From a virus, in the IMG/VR virus record IMGVR_UViG_3300044624_000440, positions 1-51,957 of that record: a DNA stretch of 51,957 nucleotides. One strand, 5' to 3'. The notes under the pieces are model-generated. The model was not told where the DNA came from. It was given only the letters and a program-made list of their open reading frames with translations, and did no database searches. A program made the position numbers and the translations under genes. Below are positions 15,085-24,903 of this stretch, piece after piece; the stretch's first letter is position 1; every line of letters begins with the position of its first letter.

Positions 15085-17931
15085 ATGAAAGACATAGACC
15101 TCTTGAGCATTGTGCAGCCGCCTGATGGGTGGTTCGCAATAATAGGTATCAAGGGGGCCGGAGCAGACTTAAAACGACAACAACACCTAGTAGAGACACG
15201 GGAAGAGGTAAGCACAATCGCCGCGCGTTTGGTGCGCGGTAAGTGGAATGTGTTCTTCGGCGTAGCCAAATACACCGACGATTCCAGCCGACAGAAATCC
15301 AATGTGAAAGCACTGAGGGCCTTCTGGCTGGACATCGACTGCGGACCGAAGAAGGCCATACCCAACCCCAAGACGGGACGTCCGGAAGGATATATAGACC
15401 AAGCCACCGGACTGCTGGCACTTCGCCAGTTCTGCACGACTGTCGGGCTTCCCAAGCCCATCCTCGTTAACTCAGGGCGCGGTATACACGCATACTGGCC
15501 GCTAACCCGCGATGTCACACGGGAGGAATGGGAGCCTACAGCTGCTCGACTGCGTGACCTATGCGTCACCCACGGGCTTATCGTCGACCCTGCTGTCTTT
15601 GAAGTTGCGCGCGTTCTGCGTATTCCCGGCACCCTTAATTTTAAGGACGACCCGCCTAATCCGGTGTCGATTATAACCACCGCCGACCCGATTGATTTCG
15701 ATGAGTTCCGCAAGCTCCTCGGGGTTAAGGAGTCGAAGGCAATGGAGGTGCCCGAGCGCCCTCGCAGCAATCTCAGCGAGAAGCTGCAGGACAACAGCGT
15801 GTCGAGGTTCTCCAAGATAATGAAGCGTAGCATCAAGGGCGACGGCTGCCAGCAGCTGGTGTCAAGCTATGAGGAGCGCGCCGAGCTATCCGAAGTGCGT
15901 TGGTTTGACGCCTTGTCAGTGGCTAAGTTCTGCGTGGATCGTGACACAGCGATCCAGAAGATGTCGCACGGGCATCCGGACTATGACCCTGTCAAGGCAC
16001 TGGAGAAGACCAAGCATATCTCGGGGCCACATAACTGCGCCACCTTCGAGCGCAACAATCCCGGGGGGTGTTATGGCTGCCCCTACTTGGGTAAGATTAA
16101 GAACCCCATAGTGTTGGGTAGGGAAATAGCGGAAGCCGAGACAGAGGATGGCAACTATGTCGTGCCTGAGGCTGGTGAAGCTGACGTGCCGCAGGACTAC
16201 CGCATACCCGAGTATCCCTTCCCATTCACACGGGGCAAGAAGGGCGGCATCTACATCAAGCCTGAAAAAGATGAGGAGCTACCTACTCTAGTCTACGAGC
16301 ACGACCTATATCTCGTGAAGACGATGACTGACCCTAAAGATGGCGATGTCCTAGTCATGCGGTTGCATCTGCCGAAGGAAGGGGTGCGTGAGTTTATCAT
16401 CACGCAGAAACAGGCGGTCGGGGATGCGGCGGAGCTACGCAAAGTGCTTGCGAGTAAGGGCGTAGCTGCGACCGAGAAACAGTTCAAAAGCATCATCTTG
16501 TTCGTGACCATGTCACTCAAGGCGATCCAATATAAAAGAAAGGCAGAACTTATGCGTATGCAGTTCGGATGGGCAGACAACGACAGCAAATTTATTATCG
16601 GTGACCGCGAGATCAGTCACGACGGTATATTCCACAGCCCTCCATCCTCGGCAACCAAGGAGCTTGCGGACCGCATGCACCCTGCAGGTTCGTACGACAA
16701 GTGGCAGGAAGTGTTCAATCTATATGGGCGTCCGGGGTTGGAGCCACATGCGTTCGCAGCGCTGACTGCCTTTGGTGCACCGCTCTTCAAGTTTACGGGG
16801 CAGTCAGGGGCGATCCTTAACGTCATCCACCCTAGCTCTGGTACAGGTAAGACGACCATCCTGCACATGTGCAACAGCGTGTGGGGCCACCCTCGTGACC
16901 TATGTGCGATCAAGGGGGATACTGCCAACGCAAAGACCATGCAGCTGGGCATCCACAACAACCTGCCATTCTGCGTGGACGAGATCACCAACATGACCCC
17001 CACGGGGCTTTCCGAGATGTCCTACAATATGAGCCAAGGACGTGGGAAGAACCGCATGAAAGCCTCGACCAACGAGCTGCGCATGAACAACACGACGTGG
17101 CAGACGATCAGCCTGTGCTCATCCAACTCCTCGTTCTACGAAAAGCTCGGCCTCCTTAAGAATAACCCGGACGGCGAAATGATGCGCCTAATAGAGTATA
17201 AGATAGGATATAACGACGCGATCCCGACCGACATCGCAAAGGAGATGTTCGACCACCAGCTGCTCGAAAACTATGGGCATGCAGGTGCAATCTTTATCCA
17301 GTGGGTCATCAACAATCTCGAAGAGGTCAAGAACACGCTCAAGGTCGTGCAGGTGAAGATCGACCGAGAGCTGAAGCTGACGCAGCGGGAGCGCTTCTGG
17401 TCTGCGAAGGTCGCAGCCAACATCACGGGTGGCATGATTGCCCGTAGGTTGAAGATCATCGACTGGGACATGGGTCGCATATACCAATGGGCAACCAATA
17501 TGATTTGCGAAACTCGGCAGGATGTCGAGCCACCTAACGTAACCACGACAGCGGTGCTCGGTGACTACCTCAACCGTAACATCCACAACATCCTCATCGT
17601 CAACGACAAGATGGATAACCGCTCCAACATGCAGGCAATTCCGGAACTGGAGCCTAAGGGAGCGCTCTATGTTCGGTTCGAGCCAGATACGAAGCGCCTG
17701 TTCGTCGACTATAAGCACTTCCGTGAGGAGTGCATCAAGGCACAGATCAACTTCAAGGAGGTCCTTAGCGGCCTCAAGAAGTCGGGGGCCTATGTACGCG
17801 CAGGTTCCAAGCGTCTATCAAAGGGCATGCGCATCAACACACTGCCTGTGTACGCCATCGAGTTCGACACCAGCGTCAACGACTTCCTAGATATGGAAGG
17901 CTTTATCCCGGAGAGCGAGGATGCAAGTTGA
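15085..17931 (+). CDS. AEP primase-helicase (DUF927-like)
   Basis: The 948-residue protein (ATG at 15085; a GTG at 15079 is in frame) fuses two activities. The N-terminal 200 residues form an archaeo-eukaryotic type primase with the DxD of FWLDIDCG (D83 and D85), the SGRGIHAYW histidine motif and RVLRIPGTLNFK. A cysteine cluster near residue 315-330 (NPGGCYGCPY) may bind zinc. The C-terminal part resembles DUF927-type helicases, with Walker A HPSSGTGKTT around residue 583 and a FCVDEITNM Walker B. It should prime and unwind DNA at the fork with the polymerase at 5751-7568. Its 3' end overlaps the next gene by 11 bases. Confidence 0.85.
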   Translation: MKDIDLLSIVQPPDGWFAIIGIKGAGADLKRQQHLVETREEVSTIAARLVRGKWNVFFGVAKYTDDSSRQKSNVKALRAFWLDIDCGPKKAIPNPKTGRPEGYIDQATGLLALRQFCTTVGLPKPILVNSGRGIHAYWPLTRDVTREEWEPTAARLRDLCVTHGLIVDPAVFEVARVLRIPGTLNFKDDPPNPVSIITTADPIDFDEFRKLLGVKESKAMEVPERPRSNLSEKLQDNSVSRFSKIMKRSIKGDGCQQLVSSYEERAELSEVRWFDALSVAKFCVDRDTAIQKMSHGHPDYDPVKALEKTKHISGPHNCATFERNNPGGCYGCPYLGKIKNPIVLGREIAEAETEDGNYVVPEAGEADVPQDYRIPEYPFPFTRGKKGGIYIKPEKDEELPTLVYEHDLYLVKTMTDPKDGDVLVMRLHLPKEGVREFIITQKQAVGDAAELRKVLASKGVAATEKQFKSIILFVTMSLKAIQYKRKAELMRMQFGWADNDSKFIIGDREISHDGIFHSPPSSATKELADRMHPAGSYDKWQEVFNLYGRPGLEPHAFAALTAFGAPLFKFTGQSGAILNVIHPSSGTGKTTILHMCNSVWGHPRDLCAIKGDTANAKTMQLGIHNNLPFCVDEITNMTPTGLSEMSYNMSQGRGKNRMKASTNELRMNNTTWQTISLCSSNSSFYEKLGLLKNNPDGEMMRLIEYKIGYNDAIPTDIAKEMFDHQLLENYGHAGAIFIQWVINNLEEVKNTLKVVQVKIDRELKLTQRERFWSAKVAANITGGMIARRLKIIDWDMGRIYQWATNMICETRQDVEPPNVTTTAVLGDYLNRNIHNILIVNDKMDNRSNMQAIPELEPKGALYVRFEPDTKRLFVDYKHFREECIKAQINFKEVLSGLKKSGAYVRAGSKRLSKGMRINTLPVYAIEFDTSVNDFLDMEGFIPESEDAS

Positions 17932-18115
17932 GGGGGTAACCTACGAAATAAACTGGAAAGCCTTCAAGCGGGGCACGGCGATTTTCATCCCGTGCCTCAA
18001 CCCCAAAGTGGCTAGACCACAAGTACTTGCGGTCACCAAACGCCTGAGACTCAAGGTATTGATGCAGGTGGTGATCGAAGACGGAATACGGGGTTTACGC
18101 ATCTGGCGTTTGTAG
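17921..18115 (+). CDS. Small basic hypothetical protein
   Basis: The 64-residue product starts inside the primase gene (11-base overlap) and has a predicted basic, beta-rich character (FKRGTAIFIPCL, KRLRLKVLMQVVIEDG). It is the last gene of the + strand block. No family recognised. Confidence 0.5.
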   Translation: MQVEGVTYEINWKAFKRGTAIFIPCLNPKVARPQVLAVTKRLRLKVLMQVVIEDGIRGLRIWRL

Positions 18116-18169
18116 GTATAACCACCCTCGGAAGTTTGCTCCTTCCTTTGCTGAAACGCACCCTTCTTA

Positions 18170-18201
18170 CCCCCGACTGCTCACTCAGTCGGGGGTTTTT
18201 T
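18170..18201 (+). terminator. Intrinsic terminator between convergent blocks
   Basis: CCCCCGACTG (18170-18179) pairs perfectly with CAGTCGGGGG (18186-18195) around a six-base loop and is followed by six T residues. This fits a strong rho-independent terminator for the + strand operon. The T run overlaps the stop codon of the - strand gene (18200-18202). On the - strand the hairpin lacks a following U run, so it would end only + strand transcription efficiently. Confidence 0.9.
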
Positions 18202-21200
18202 AATCCCTACCGATGGTCTTATCCGCGTAGTAGGACTCGACCTCGTTCAGCCCCATGCCTTGGATATCGTACTTCGCCTCCGACGCAGCGCCGGTCAGGG
18301 ACTTATAGACATTGGCGTAGGTGATACCAAAATACGGATTCCCGACTTTCTTGTTGTAATCCATAATATCCTTGAGCGCCTTCTGGGCTTCTTCTCGCCC
18401 ATCTGCATCACCGTTCTGGAAGCGGCGCACAGCGCGTTTATAGGCACCGAGCAGGTCGCTCTTCTCGTCCTGCAGTTCATTTTTCCGGTTGAGGATATCG
18501 CGGTTTTCTTGCTGCACCTTGGCAACCTGTGTCGGGTTGAAGCCTAGCATTGCACCGATAATCTCAGCGTTACTCATCTCTTCGTTCGCCAGTTTGATCT
18601 TCTCAGTCTGGGTGCGTACGCCCTCGGTTTCCAGTCGATAGGCTTTCAACGGTGCTTTGAGCATCGCAGGCAGGCCGAGTTCGAGGCCCTTGAGTACGTT
18701 ACCTTTGGCAATCTCTTCACCCATGGTGACTACGTTGAGCGAAGCAGACGCACCGGGAATGTTTTCCACCAGCGCATTATTGATCGTCTGGGTCCACGTA
18801 TCGGCATCCTTCGGTGCACGGAACCACATGCCGACTAGGTCGAGCGACACGCGAGAGCCAAAGTTCCAACCGGTTGCCTCTGACACAGCGCCGTTGAGGA
18901 TGATGTCGCCCAACGTGATTTTCTTGCCCTTATCATCGGTCACCATAGGCTGGCCGAAGTGCTCAGGCAGCCACTCATAGCGGAACTGCATCTCGACACT
19001 ATCCGCAGTAATCGGGTTCTGCCTCATTCGCTCCCTGCGGTCCTCGTCGTCATCCGTCATGTCCTGCAGTGCTTGAAGCGTCATCATGCCGAGCGAGTAA
19101 AGCGGAAGCGCAACGACACCACCCATCATGAACGACATGCCCAAGACGCCTGTCATTTCCTTCATAGCCGCAACACGCTCGGCACGGGGTGTATCCTTGC
19201 CGAAGATAGCCCGTGTGCTCTGCACGAAGAAGCGCGTGGTAATAACGGAGTACTGCTTGAAGAGGAACAGCGCCCGCGCAAGCTCACTGCCCTTCATGAT
19301 AGGGGGCCGGTTGAGGTTGGTATAGTTGCCGAGCGTGTAGTTCACCGTGTCCTTGGCGGCGATGATAGCCTTGGTCTGTCGCTCTTCAGGAGACAGCCCT
19401 GCGCTGCCCAGCTTATCATACTCAAGGTCATAGGCAGCCATGAACGCCACCTCGCGCGTCAGCTGCTCCGATGTGTCGAACAGATACGTCATAGCATCAT
19501 ATGCTTTCTGACGGACTTCCGAGATACGCCCTTCCGTTGCTGTCTGCGGAGTGCGTTCCTGACCCATAGTAAATTCAGACAGCGGTATGATAAGCCCATA
19601 CTCATCTGTCGCGCGAACCAGCGCATCCCGATGCCGCTTGCTGTTCTTGACGATGTTCGACTCCAAAAGCGTCGGGATACGGAACGTCTTGCGCGCCCCC
19701 TTCGATTTACTCTCACGCTTAGGAAGGTTGCTAAACACGTTCATATACCGGCCCATGGCACGGGTGGTCGCAGCCATGCCATATTTGCCCCATAGATTAG
19801 GAGCTACGCGGATAGGCAGTGCAGTGACCTGCACAAGCGCAGTTGCAGGCGCAGTGAGGAACGCGATGTAAGCCAGCTGGTTCATCCAAGGGACGATCTT
19901 GTTGACAAACCCGTCAGGCGCTGGCTCCATTTCCCCGTTGATGCGCTCTTGGATGCTGTTGATGAACTCACGCGCAATCACTCTTTGGTTCGGCTCTAGG
20001 CTTTCCATGGCGGAGGTAGCGGCGCTGATTGCCCGGTCAATGTCAGGTGCAAACTGCAGGCGCGCAGCATCCGTCGCATACTCCTCAGCCGTTACGCCTA
20101 CTGTGCGCAGGATATCTGAACTCCAACCAAGGCGGTTCTTCGACTTGATGAACTGCTTGCGGCCAGACCCTTCCGGAGTGCTTTGCAGATACAGCTGGTA
20201 GATGTCCGCACGAAGCCGGGTCTTCTTACCTTCGGTGAACGTGTCTGGGTTAAGATCGGAGATCATTTTCAACGTCTTAACGAGCGCATCACCTGCGTCG
20301 AAGTCAGCGCCTAGGTCTTTCTGGGCGTCGTTGCCGTAATCAACATCCTTGTTGTTGTTGATATCCAGCCCGAACTCTTCCGCAGCTGCTTCTAGGTCAG
20401 CGTCACGCTCGTCCGCAGTCTCGTAGAACTTCAGGATAGGCTCACCAAACTTGGTGCTTTTGATGCGCAGCCAATAGTCGCCGTAGCGGCGCTTTGGGAA
20501 ATACTCCCGGTGGAACAGGCCCAACGGAACCTCAGGATAGTCCTTATGCGCATCCTCTTTGGCAGGTGCGTTTACCTTATCATTAAGGCGCTCCTGCTCT
20601 GCTCGTATAGATACCATCAACTGGGAAATGACATCCTCAGCTACACCCGCATCTCGTAGAGCCTCGATCCGCTTGTCCATAAAGAACTGCCGTGCGGTCT
20701 GCATATCGCGGTTCATATTGCGGATACGCGTGTAGAGCTTACGCCCTTCCTTCCCGAGCTTGCTCAGAATACGCATCGCACCGTCGATATCGGCTTCACG
20801 CTGCTTCCGCTTGTCTTCGTAATCCTTCTTCGTCTTGGCATCCAGCGAAGGGTTTTGAAGTAGCTTGTTATACCGACGCCAAATCTGATCGGACTTGAAC
20901 GCATTCTCGCGTGACGTCACCTCCATGAGTTTGACCATGTCGATATTGTAGTAGTTGCCATGGTCCATAGCGACGGGAAGTGCTTTCAGCTTTTTACCGC
21001 CGACCACGATGGGGTCCGCATTGCTGAGCAGATACTCTTTAAGGTCGCCCACCATCTTATTGAGTGTACGACGCGTAGTGGCGCGACTACCATTCATCCT
21101 GTCCGCAATGTCGATTGCGTTGCGTAGTTCCCGGGTGATCGGCGTATCGCCTAGCATCGTCTCCATAAGGTCAAGCGCACCGTCTGTCGGCATTGCTTTG

Positions 21201-24200
21201 AGACCCTTACGTTCTACCCAACCCCTATCAAAGTTCTTGAGCGAGAAACCTTTGGACCAGTTTTTGGAAGTCTTGCTTTTAAGTGATGCGCCGATACCCC
21301 CAAAGAAACCACGGGAAAAAGTCTCCATATCCTGCTGGTCTGTCGTGGTGGTAGCGACCTTCTCGATGGATTCCTGTGCGGCAATAGCGGCGTCGGCTGT
21401 CTCTTGGCTTGCCTCTTGCTGCTCCGGTGTGCTGAACATCATCGACGAGCTACCCATGACAGTTCCCTCACCAGAGAGAGCTTGCTCATGAGCCATAGCA
21501 AGGATGGTGCGCACCTCGCGGTCATTGAATTTGAGGTCGAGGCCCAAATACTGGCGAGCGAAGTCCTTGATGAACTTGACCAGCTTGTCGAACCGGCTTG
21601 CCCGCAGCGGACCTTTTTCCGACGCAGAAGCGAGCACTTCCTCTACTGCGCGAGCGGTAGGGTTTTCATCCTGCTTGTATAGGTCTTGGTTCGCATTGAG
21701 CCACTTGTCAGCCAGCCCAGCTACATTCTTGTTGGTACGGTAGATATCGGTCAGGACCTTATCCAACCCGTCCCGGAACCGTGCACGTAGGCCAAGGTGC
21801 CCAAGAGCCTCATGGTAGAGCGTAGGCGCTACATCATCAACGCCGTTCATATTGTCAGCGATCAGGTACGCCTTGCCGTCCTTGTAGAAACCGAAAGCAT
21901 CAGTGCGCCCAAGGTCTTCGATCTCTTTGCGGATAGCCGCAGGTAGGTCAGCAGCAGACTGCACCGTCTTAGGTTCGAGCCTCGCACCCCAGCGGCTCGT
22001 GATTTCCTCGACAGCTGCGTTAAGCTCTTCCAGCGTAATACCAGTGGCTTTGCCTTTAGCCTTCCGGAACATATACGACTCTGGCGTCAGGTCGCGCACC
22101 ATGCGGTCATACTGCTGCTTGTTGATCTTGCCTTCAGCTAGGCGCTCTTTTAACTTCTCAATCGCCTCTGCCGGTGCACGCTTAGCTTGTGCAAGTTTAG
22201 CGCGGACCGCTTTGTAGATACCCTCCTTGGCTTTTACCTGCTCTGCACGCTTGGATTTGACACGTCTAGCGAGTTGAGCTGCACGGTTTTTAAGTTCCGC
22301 TTTCTTAGCAGTCTGAGCTTCTTTATCGGTCAACTCTTCCGCCGCCGCTTCCTCGATACGCAGCTGCCGCCCCTCTTTGGTGAGCGCATCAATCTCGTTC
22401 TGGATACGGATGGTCGGGTTCCACACGCTGCGCAGTGCTCGGCGCTTGGCGAGTTCTTCGTCGGTTAGCCCGCGCCTATATATGTCCATCTCTTCTGCGG
22501 TCGGGGTGCGCAGCATATCAATAAGTTCGGTGCGCTGGGCGTCGTTAATGAGTTTCGCCCTACGGTTGCGGTCGATCTCTTCCAGCAACCCTTGCTGTTG
22601 CTCCTGCGCAGGAGTCAGCTTACCCGCACCTGCCGGTCCTTTTGGTTCCGGTTCAGCCTCTACGGGTTTAGCTTCCTCTAGACCCCGTGCTTTACCTGCG
22701 GGCATCTGTTTGACAGGCACGCCCTCGATCACCTGCTTGGGCTGGATCGGCGTCTCGTTCAGGATGCGGTTCTTAACGCTATTAAGGTTGGGGGAGCTGA
22801 ATATAGCTTTGCCACCCGGAAGCCCGTAGGAATACCGACGACGGTCCTTACTCGCATCGTAGCGTATTTCGAAACCGGGATTGTACTGGTCTACCTCAGC
22901 CTGCGCAGCCTGCACTTCAGGCGGCAGCTCGATAGCTGGAGCTGTTTCAGTAGGAGCAGCAATATCCTGTTCCAGTGTTCCAGCAGTTTCGGAAACTTCT
23001 TGCTCGGGCGCAGCTGCAGCCTCTGCGATGGGGGCAGCTTCTTCTACAACTGGTGCAGCCGGTGCAGCCGGTGCAGCGGTAGCTTGCCTTGCTTGTTCGA
23101 TAAACGCGTTAACGGTACCAATTTCGTTCCCAATGAACTCCGAAAGCGCAAGTTCACGGTCAGGGGTTATAATACCTTTAATGCCAGTAGCCGTCATAGC
23201 ATCAACATATTGGCGTGCTATGCTTTCGACGAGCGGAGCAGGGGCAGGTTTTCCTTTGTACGCTATGTACTCGTCTATCTGCGCGTTCAAATCCGGCAGT
23301 GTGCTTTCTACCGGCGCAGCCTCAGGCGCAGGGGCAGGAGCAACTTCAGGCGCAGGCGCAACTTTAGGGGCCAACTGCTCAGCAATCTGGGCTTCAGGGC
23401 TGACTTGCTCGATAGGCGGGATAATCGGTTGGGGTGTTAGTGTAGGCTCGACAACTCCCTCGCCAGCCATAGGTTGTCCAGTAGGAACGCTAGTTCCTCC
23501 CACTGGTCGTCGTCCAGCATCTGCAGGTGGTCCGGCAGGTTCTGCAACGGCATCTGGTTCGCCAACACCCGAAACGTCAGGCTCACTTCCTCCAATGTCA
23601 GGTTCGCTAACAGCACTTGGTGCCTCCTCTTGTCTGCGCGCGGTTTGCTGCTGCTCGCGTTCGTAGACCGCAAGCTCGATTGCTTTGGCCGAGTCAATCC
23701 CACTAAGCAGCTGCATATACTCGGCAGCGCGCGTACGAATTTCAGGGTCTTCAGCTTCCGGTATACCCGTAGCAGCAATGTCTGCTTCAAGTTCTTCGCG
23801 CTCACTAAGGATTTCCTCATCCGAGGTGATGGGACGTGCTCCGCCACGGTCAAACGCACCTAAAGTTCCGCCGAGAATACCACCAGCGAGACCTTCGAAT
23901 GCAGCCTGCCCCGCCACGCCAGCCATGAGGTCAGTCTCATACCCCGCGCGTTGCTGTGCTAAATTCTGTGCAAACCGTTCTTGGCCTGCCTGCGCAGCTT
24001 CAGGAAGAGCTTCAGCCCCAAACCCTGTGACCCCGCGACGGACAACCCCACGCCTGACTTGCTGCTCGACAGCTTCTTCGGCACCCTCTTCGATAACATC
24101 AGTAACCGCACGTTTAGCAATTATACGGCCCAACGCCTTGTCGAAACCAGTAGCACTGGCGACACCACCAAGCACACCGCCCAGCGCGATCATATCGAGG

Positions 24201-24889
24201 TTGTCGCCGCCATAGGCTTGCGCCTGCTCGGCCATCAGCTCTGCTTCTTTTTCCGGTACGCCAGCTTCACGGGCGCGGGCGTATACAGCGTCACTGACAC
24301 TGCCTTTTACGGTACCAACACCTGAAGCGATACCAAGCCCCGCAGCGGCAGGAAGACCAGCACCAGACGCAGCGGCAGCGACAAACGGAATTGCGCCCCC
24401 TGCAACTTCCGCCAGAGTATCAATCGGATTGATGGTAAACGCACGGGCTGCAGCCTTAACTTCCTCCCATATGCCTTTACCCTCAGCTTCCCGCTGGATA
24501 GCCGCTGCGGTCTTGGCGTCTTCACGCGACTGCGCAGAAGTCAGGCTTTCTGCATATTGAGATACATCTTCGAGGAAGTCAGACGCCGCATTATCGGCAC
24601 CAAACAGATCGGTAAAAGACTTACCTGTATTAGCCAACCCAGAGACAACATTGAGCGGGACATCCGCTGCACCCGCAAGCAAACCCCCAACAACGGGGAT
24701 TCCCTCAAGGAAGTTCTCTTCATTCTTGCGCCAGCTTTCCGGGTTCGCTGGGTCGCCTCCGAGAAACTCATACCCATTCTGAAACGTCCCCTTTTTCGGG
24801 GGAAGCTTACTCCAGCTGCTAGGGGACGCAGGGTCGCCGCCCGTATAGCGGTACCCGTCTTTAACTGTACCGACTGTAGGGTTCGCCAT
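18200..24889 (-). CDS. Giant polyvalent (PLxRFG-type) ejection protein
   Basis: The 2229-residue protein is the last late gene. It begins with two copies of a G-Y-x-F/Y-x-GGDPAxPxSW repeat (residues about 10-55), then hydrophobic glycine/alanine segments (about 60-350), then a long Pro/Ala/Glu linker (about 430-730). Around residue 1025 is HEALGH, the HExxGH form of a zincin-like site seen in large phage polyvalent proteins. The last 500 residues, including APLKAYRLETEGVRT, match the PLxRFG-type end of such proteins. They are thought to be carried in the capsid and injected with the DNA. An AAGGAA site precedes the ATG, and the stop overlaps the terminator T run. Confidence 0.75.
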   Translation of the reverse strand: MANPTVGTVKDGYRYTGGDPASPSSWSKLPPKKGTFQNGYEFLGGDPANPESWRKNEENFLEGIPVVGGLLAGAADVPLNVVSGLANTGKSFTDLFGADNAASDFLEDVSQYAESLTSAQSREDAKTAAAIQREAEGKGIWEEVKAAARAFTINPIDTLAEVAGGAIPFVAAAASGAGLPAAAGLGIASGVGTVKGSVSDAVYARAREAGVPEKEAELMAEQAQAYGGDNLDMIALGGVLGGVASATGFDKALGRIIAKRAVTDVIEEGAEEAVEQQVRRGVVRRGVTGFGAEALPEAAQAGQERFAQNLAQQRAGYETDLMAGVAGQAAFEGLAGGILGGTLGAFDRGGARPITSDEEILSEREELEADIAATGIPEAEDPEIRTRAAEYMQLLSGIDSAKAIELAVYEREQQQTARRQEEAPSAVSEPDIGGSEPDVSGVGEPDAVAEPAGPPADAGRRPVGGTSVPTGQPMAGEGVVEPTLTPQPIIPPIEQVSPEAQIAEQLAPKVAPAPEVAPAPAPEAAPVESTLPDLNAQIDEYIAYKGKPAPAPLVESIARQYVDAMTATGIKGIITPDRELALSEFIGNEIGTVNAFIEQARQATAAPAAPAAPVVEEAAPIAEAAAAPEQEVSETAGTLEQDIAAPTETAPAIELPPEVQAAQAEVDQYNPGFEIRYDASKDRRRYSYGLPGGKAIFSSPNLNSVKNRILNETPIQPKQVIEGVPVKQMPAGKARGLEEAKPVEAEPEPKGPAGAGKLTPAQEQQQGLLEEIDRNRRAKLINDAQRTELIDMLRTPTAEEMDIYRRGLTDEELAKRRALRSVWNPTIRIQNEIDALTKEGRQLRIEEAAAEELTDKEAQTAKKAELKNRAAQLARRVKSKRAEQVKAKEGIYKAVRAKLAQAKRAPAEAIEKLKERLAEGKINKQQYDRMVRDLTPESYMFRKAKGKATGITLEELNAAVEEITSRWGARLEPKTVQSAADLPAAIRKEIEDLGRTDAFGFYKDGKAYLIADNMNGVDDVAPTLYHEALGHLGLRARFRDGLDKVLTDIYRTNKNVAGLADKWLNANQDLYKQDENPTARAVEEVLASASEKGPLRASRFDKLVKFIKDFARQYLGLDLKFNDREVRTILAMAHEQALSGEGTVMGSSSMMFSTPEQQEASQETADAAIAAQESIEKVATTTTDQQDMETFSRGFFGGIGASLKSKTSKNWSKGFSLKNFDRGWVERKGLKAMPTDGALDLMETMLGDTPITRELRNAIDIADRMNGSRATTRRTLNKMVGDLKEYLLSNADPIVVGGKKLKALPVAMDHGNYYNIDMVKLMEVTSRENAFKSDQIWRRYNKLLQNPSLDAKTKKDYEDKRKQREADIDGAMRILSKLGKEGRKLYTRIRNMNRDMQTARQFFMDKRIEALRDAGVAEDVISQLMVSIRAEQERLNDKVNAPAKEDAHKDYPEVPLGLFHREYFPKRRYGDYWLRIKSTKFGEPILKFYETADERDADLEAAAEEFGLDINNNKDVDYGNDAQKDLGADFDAGDALVKTLKMISDLNPDTFTEGKKTRLRADIYQLYLQSTPEGSGRKQFIKSKNRLGWSSDILRTVGVTAEEYATDAARLQFAPDIDRAISAATSAMESLEPNQRVIAREFINSIQERINGEMEPAPDGFVNKIVPWMNQLAYIAFLTAPATALVQVTALPIRVAPNLWGKYGMAATTRAMGRYMNVFSNLPKRESKSKGARKTFRIPTLLESNIVKNSKRHRDALVRATDEYGLIIPLSEFTMGQERTPQTATEGRISEVRQKAYDAMTYLFDTSEQLTREVAFMAAYDLEYDKLGSAGLSPEERQTKAIIAAKDTVNYTLGNYTNLNRPPIMKGSELARALFLFKQYSVITTRFFVQSTRAIFGKDTPRAERVAAMKEMTGVLGMSFMMGGVVALPLYSLGMMTLQALQDMTDDDEDRRERMRQNPITADSVEMQFRYEWLPEHFGQPMVTDDKGKKITLGDIILNGAVSEATGWNFGSRVSLDLVGMWFRAPKDADTWTQTINNALVENIPGASASLNVVTMGEEIAKGNVLKGLELGLPAMLKAPLKAYRLETEGVRTQTEKIKLANEEMSNAEIIGAMLGFNPTQVAKVQQENRDILNRKNELQDEKSDLLGAYKRAVRRFQNGDADGREEAQKALKDIMDYNKKVGNPYFGITYANVYKSLTGAASEAKYDIQGMGLNEVESYYADKTIGRD

Positions 24890-24903
24890 GTGTTATTCCT
24901 TTG

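Noticed and set aside
15042-15836. Long antisense open frame opposite the primase
   Set aside because: It lies fully inside the strongly supported primase gene, has low-complexity Ser/Arg/Leu composition and no ribosome binding site.
22881-23666. Long + strand open frame opposite the giant - strand gene
   Set aside because: It is the mirror of the Pro/Ala/Glu linker and gives a Ser/Ala/Gly protein without motifs; a shadow of biased codons.
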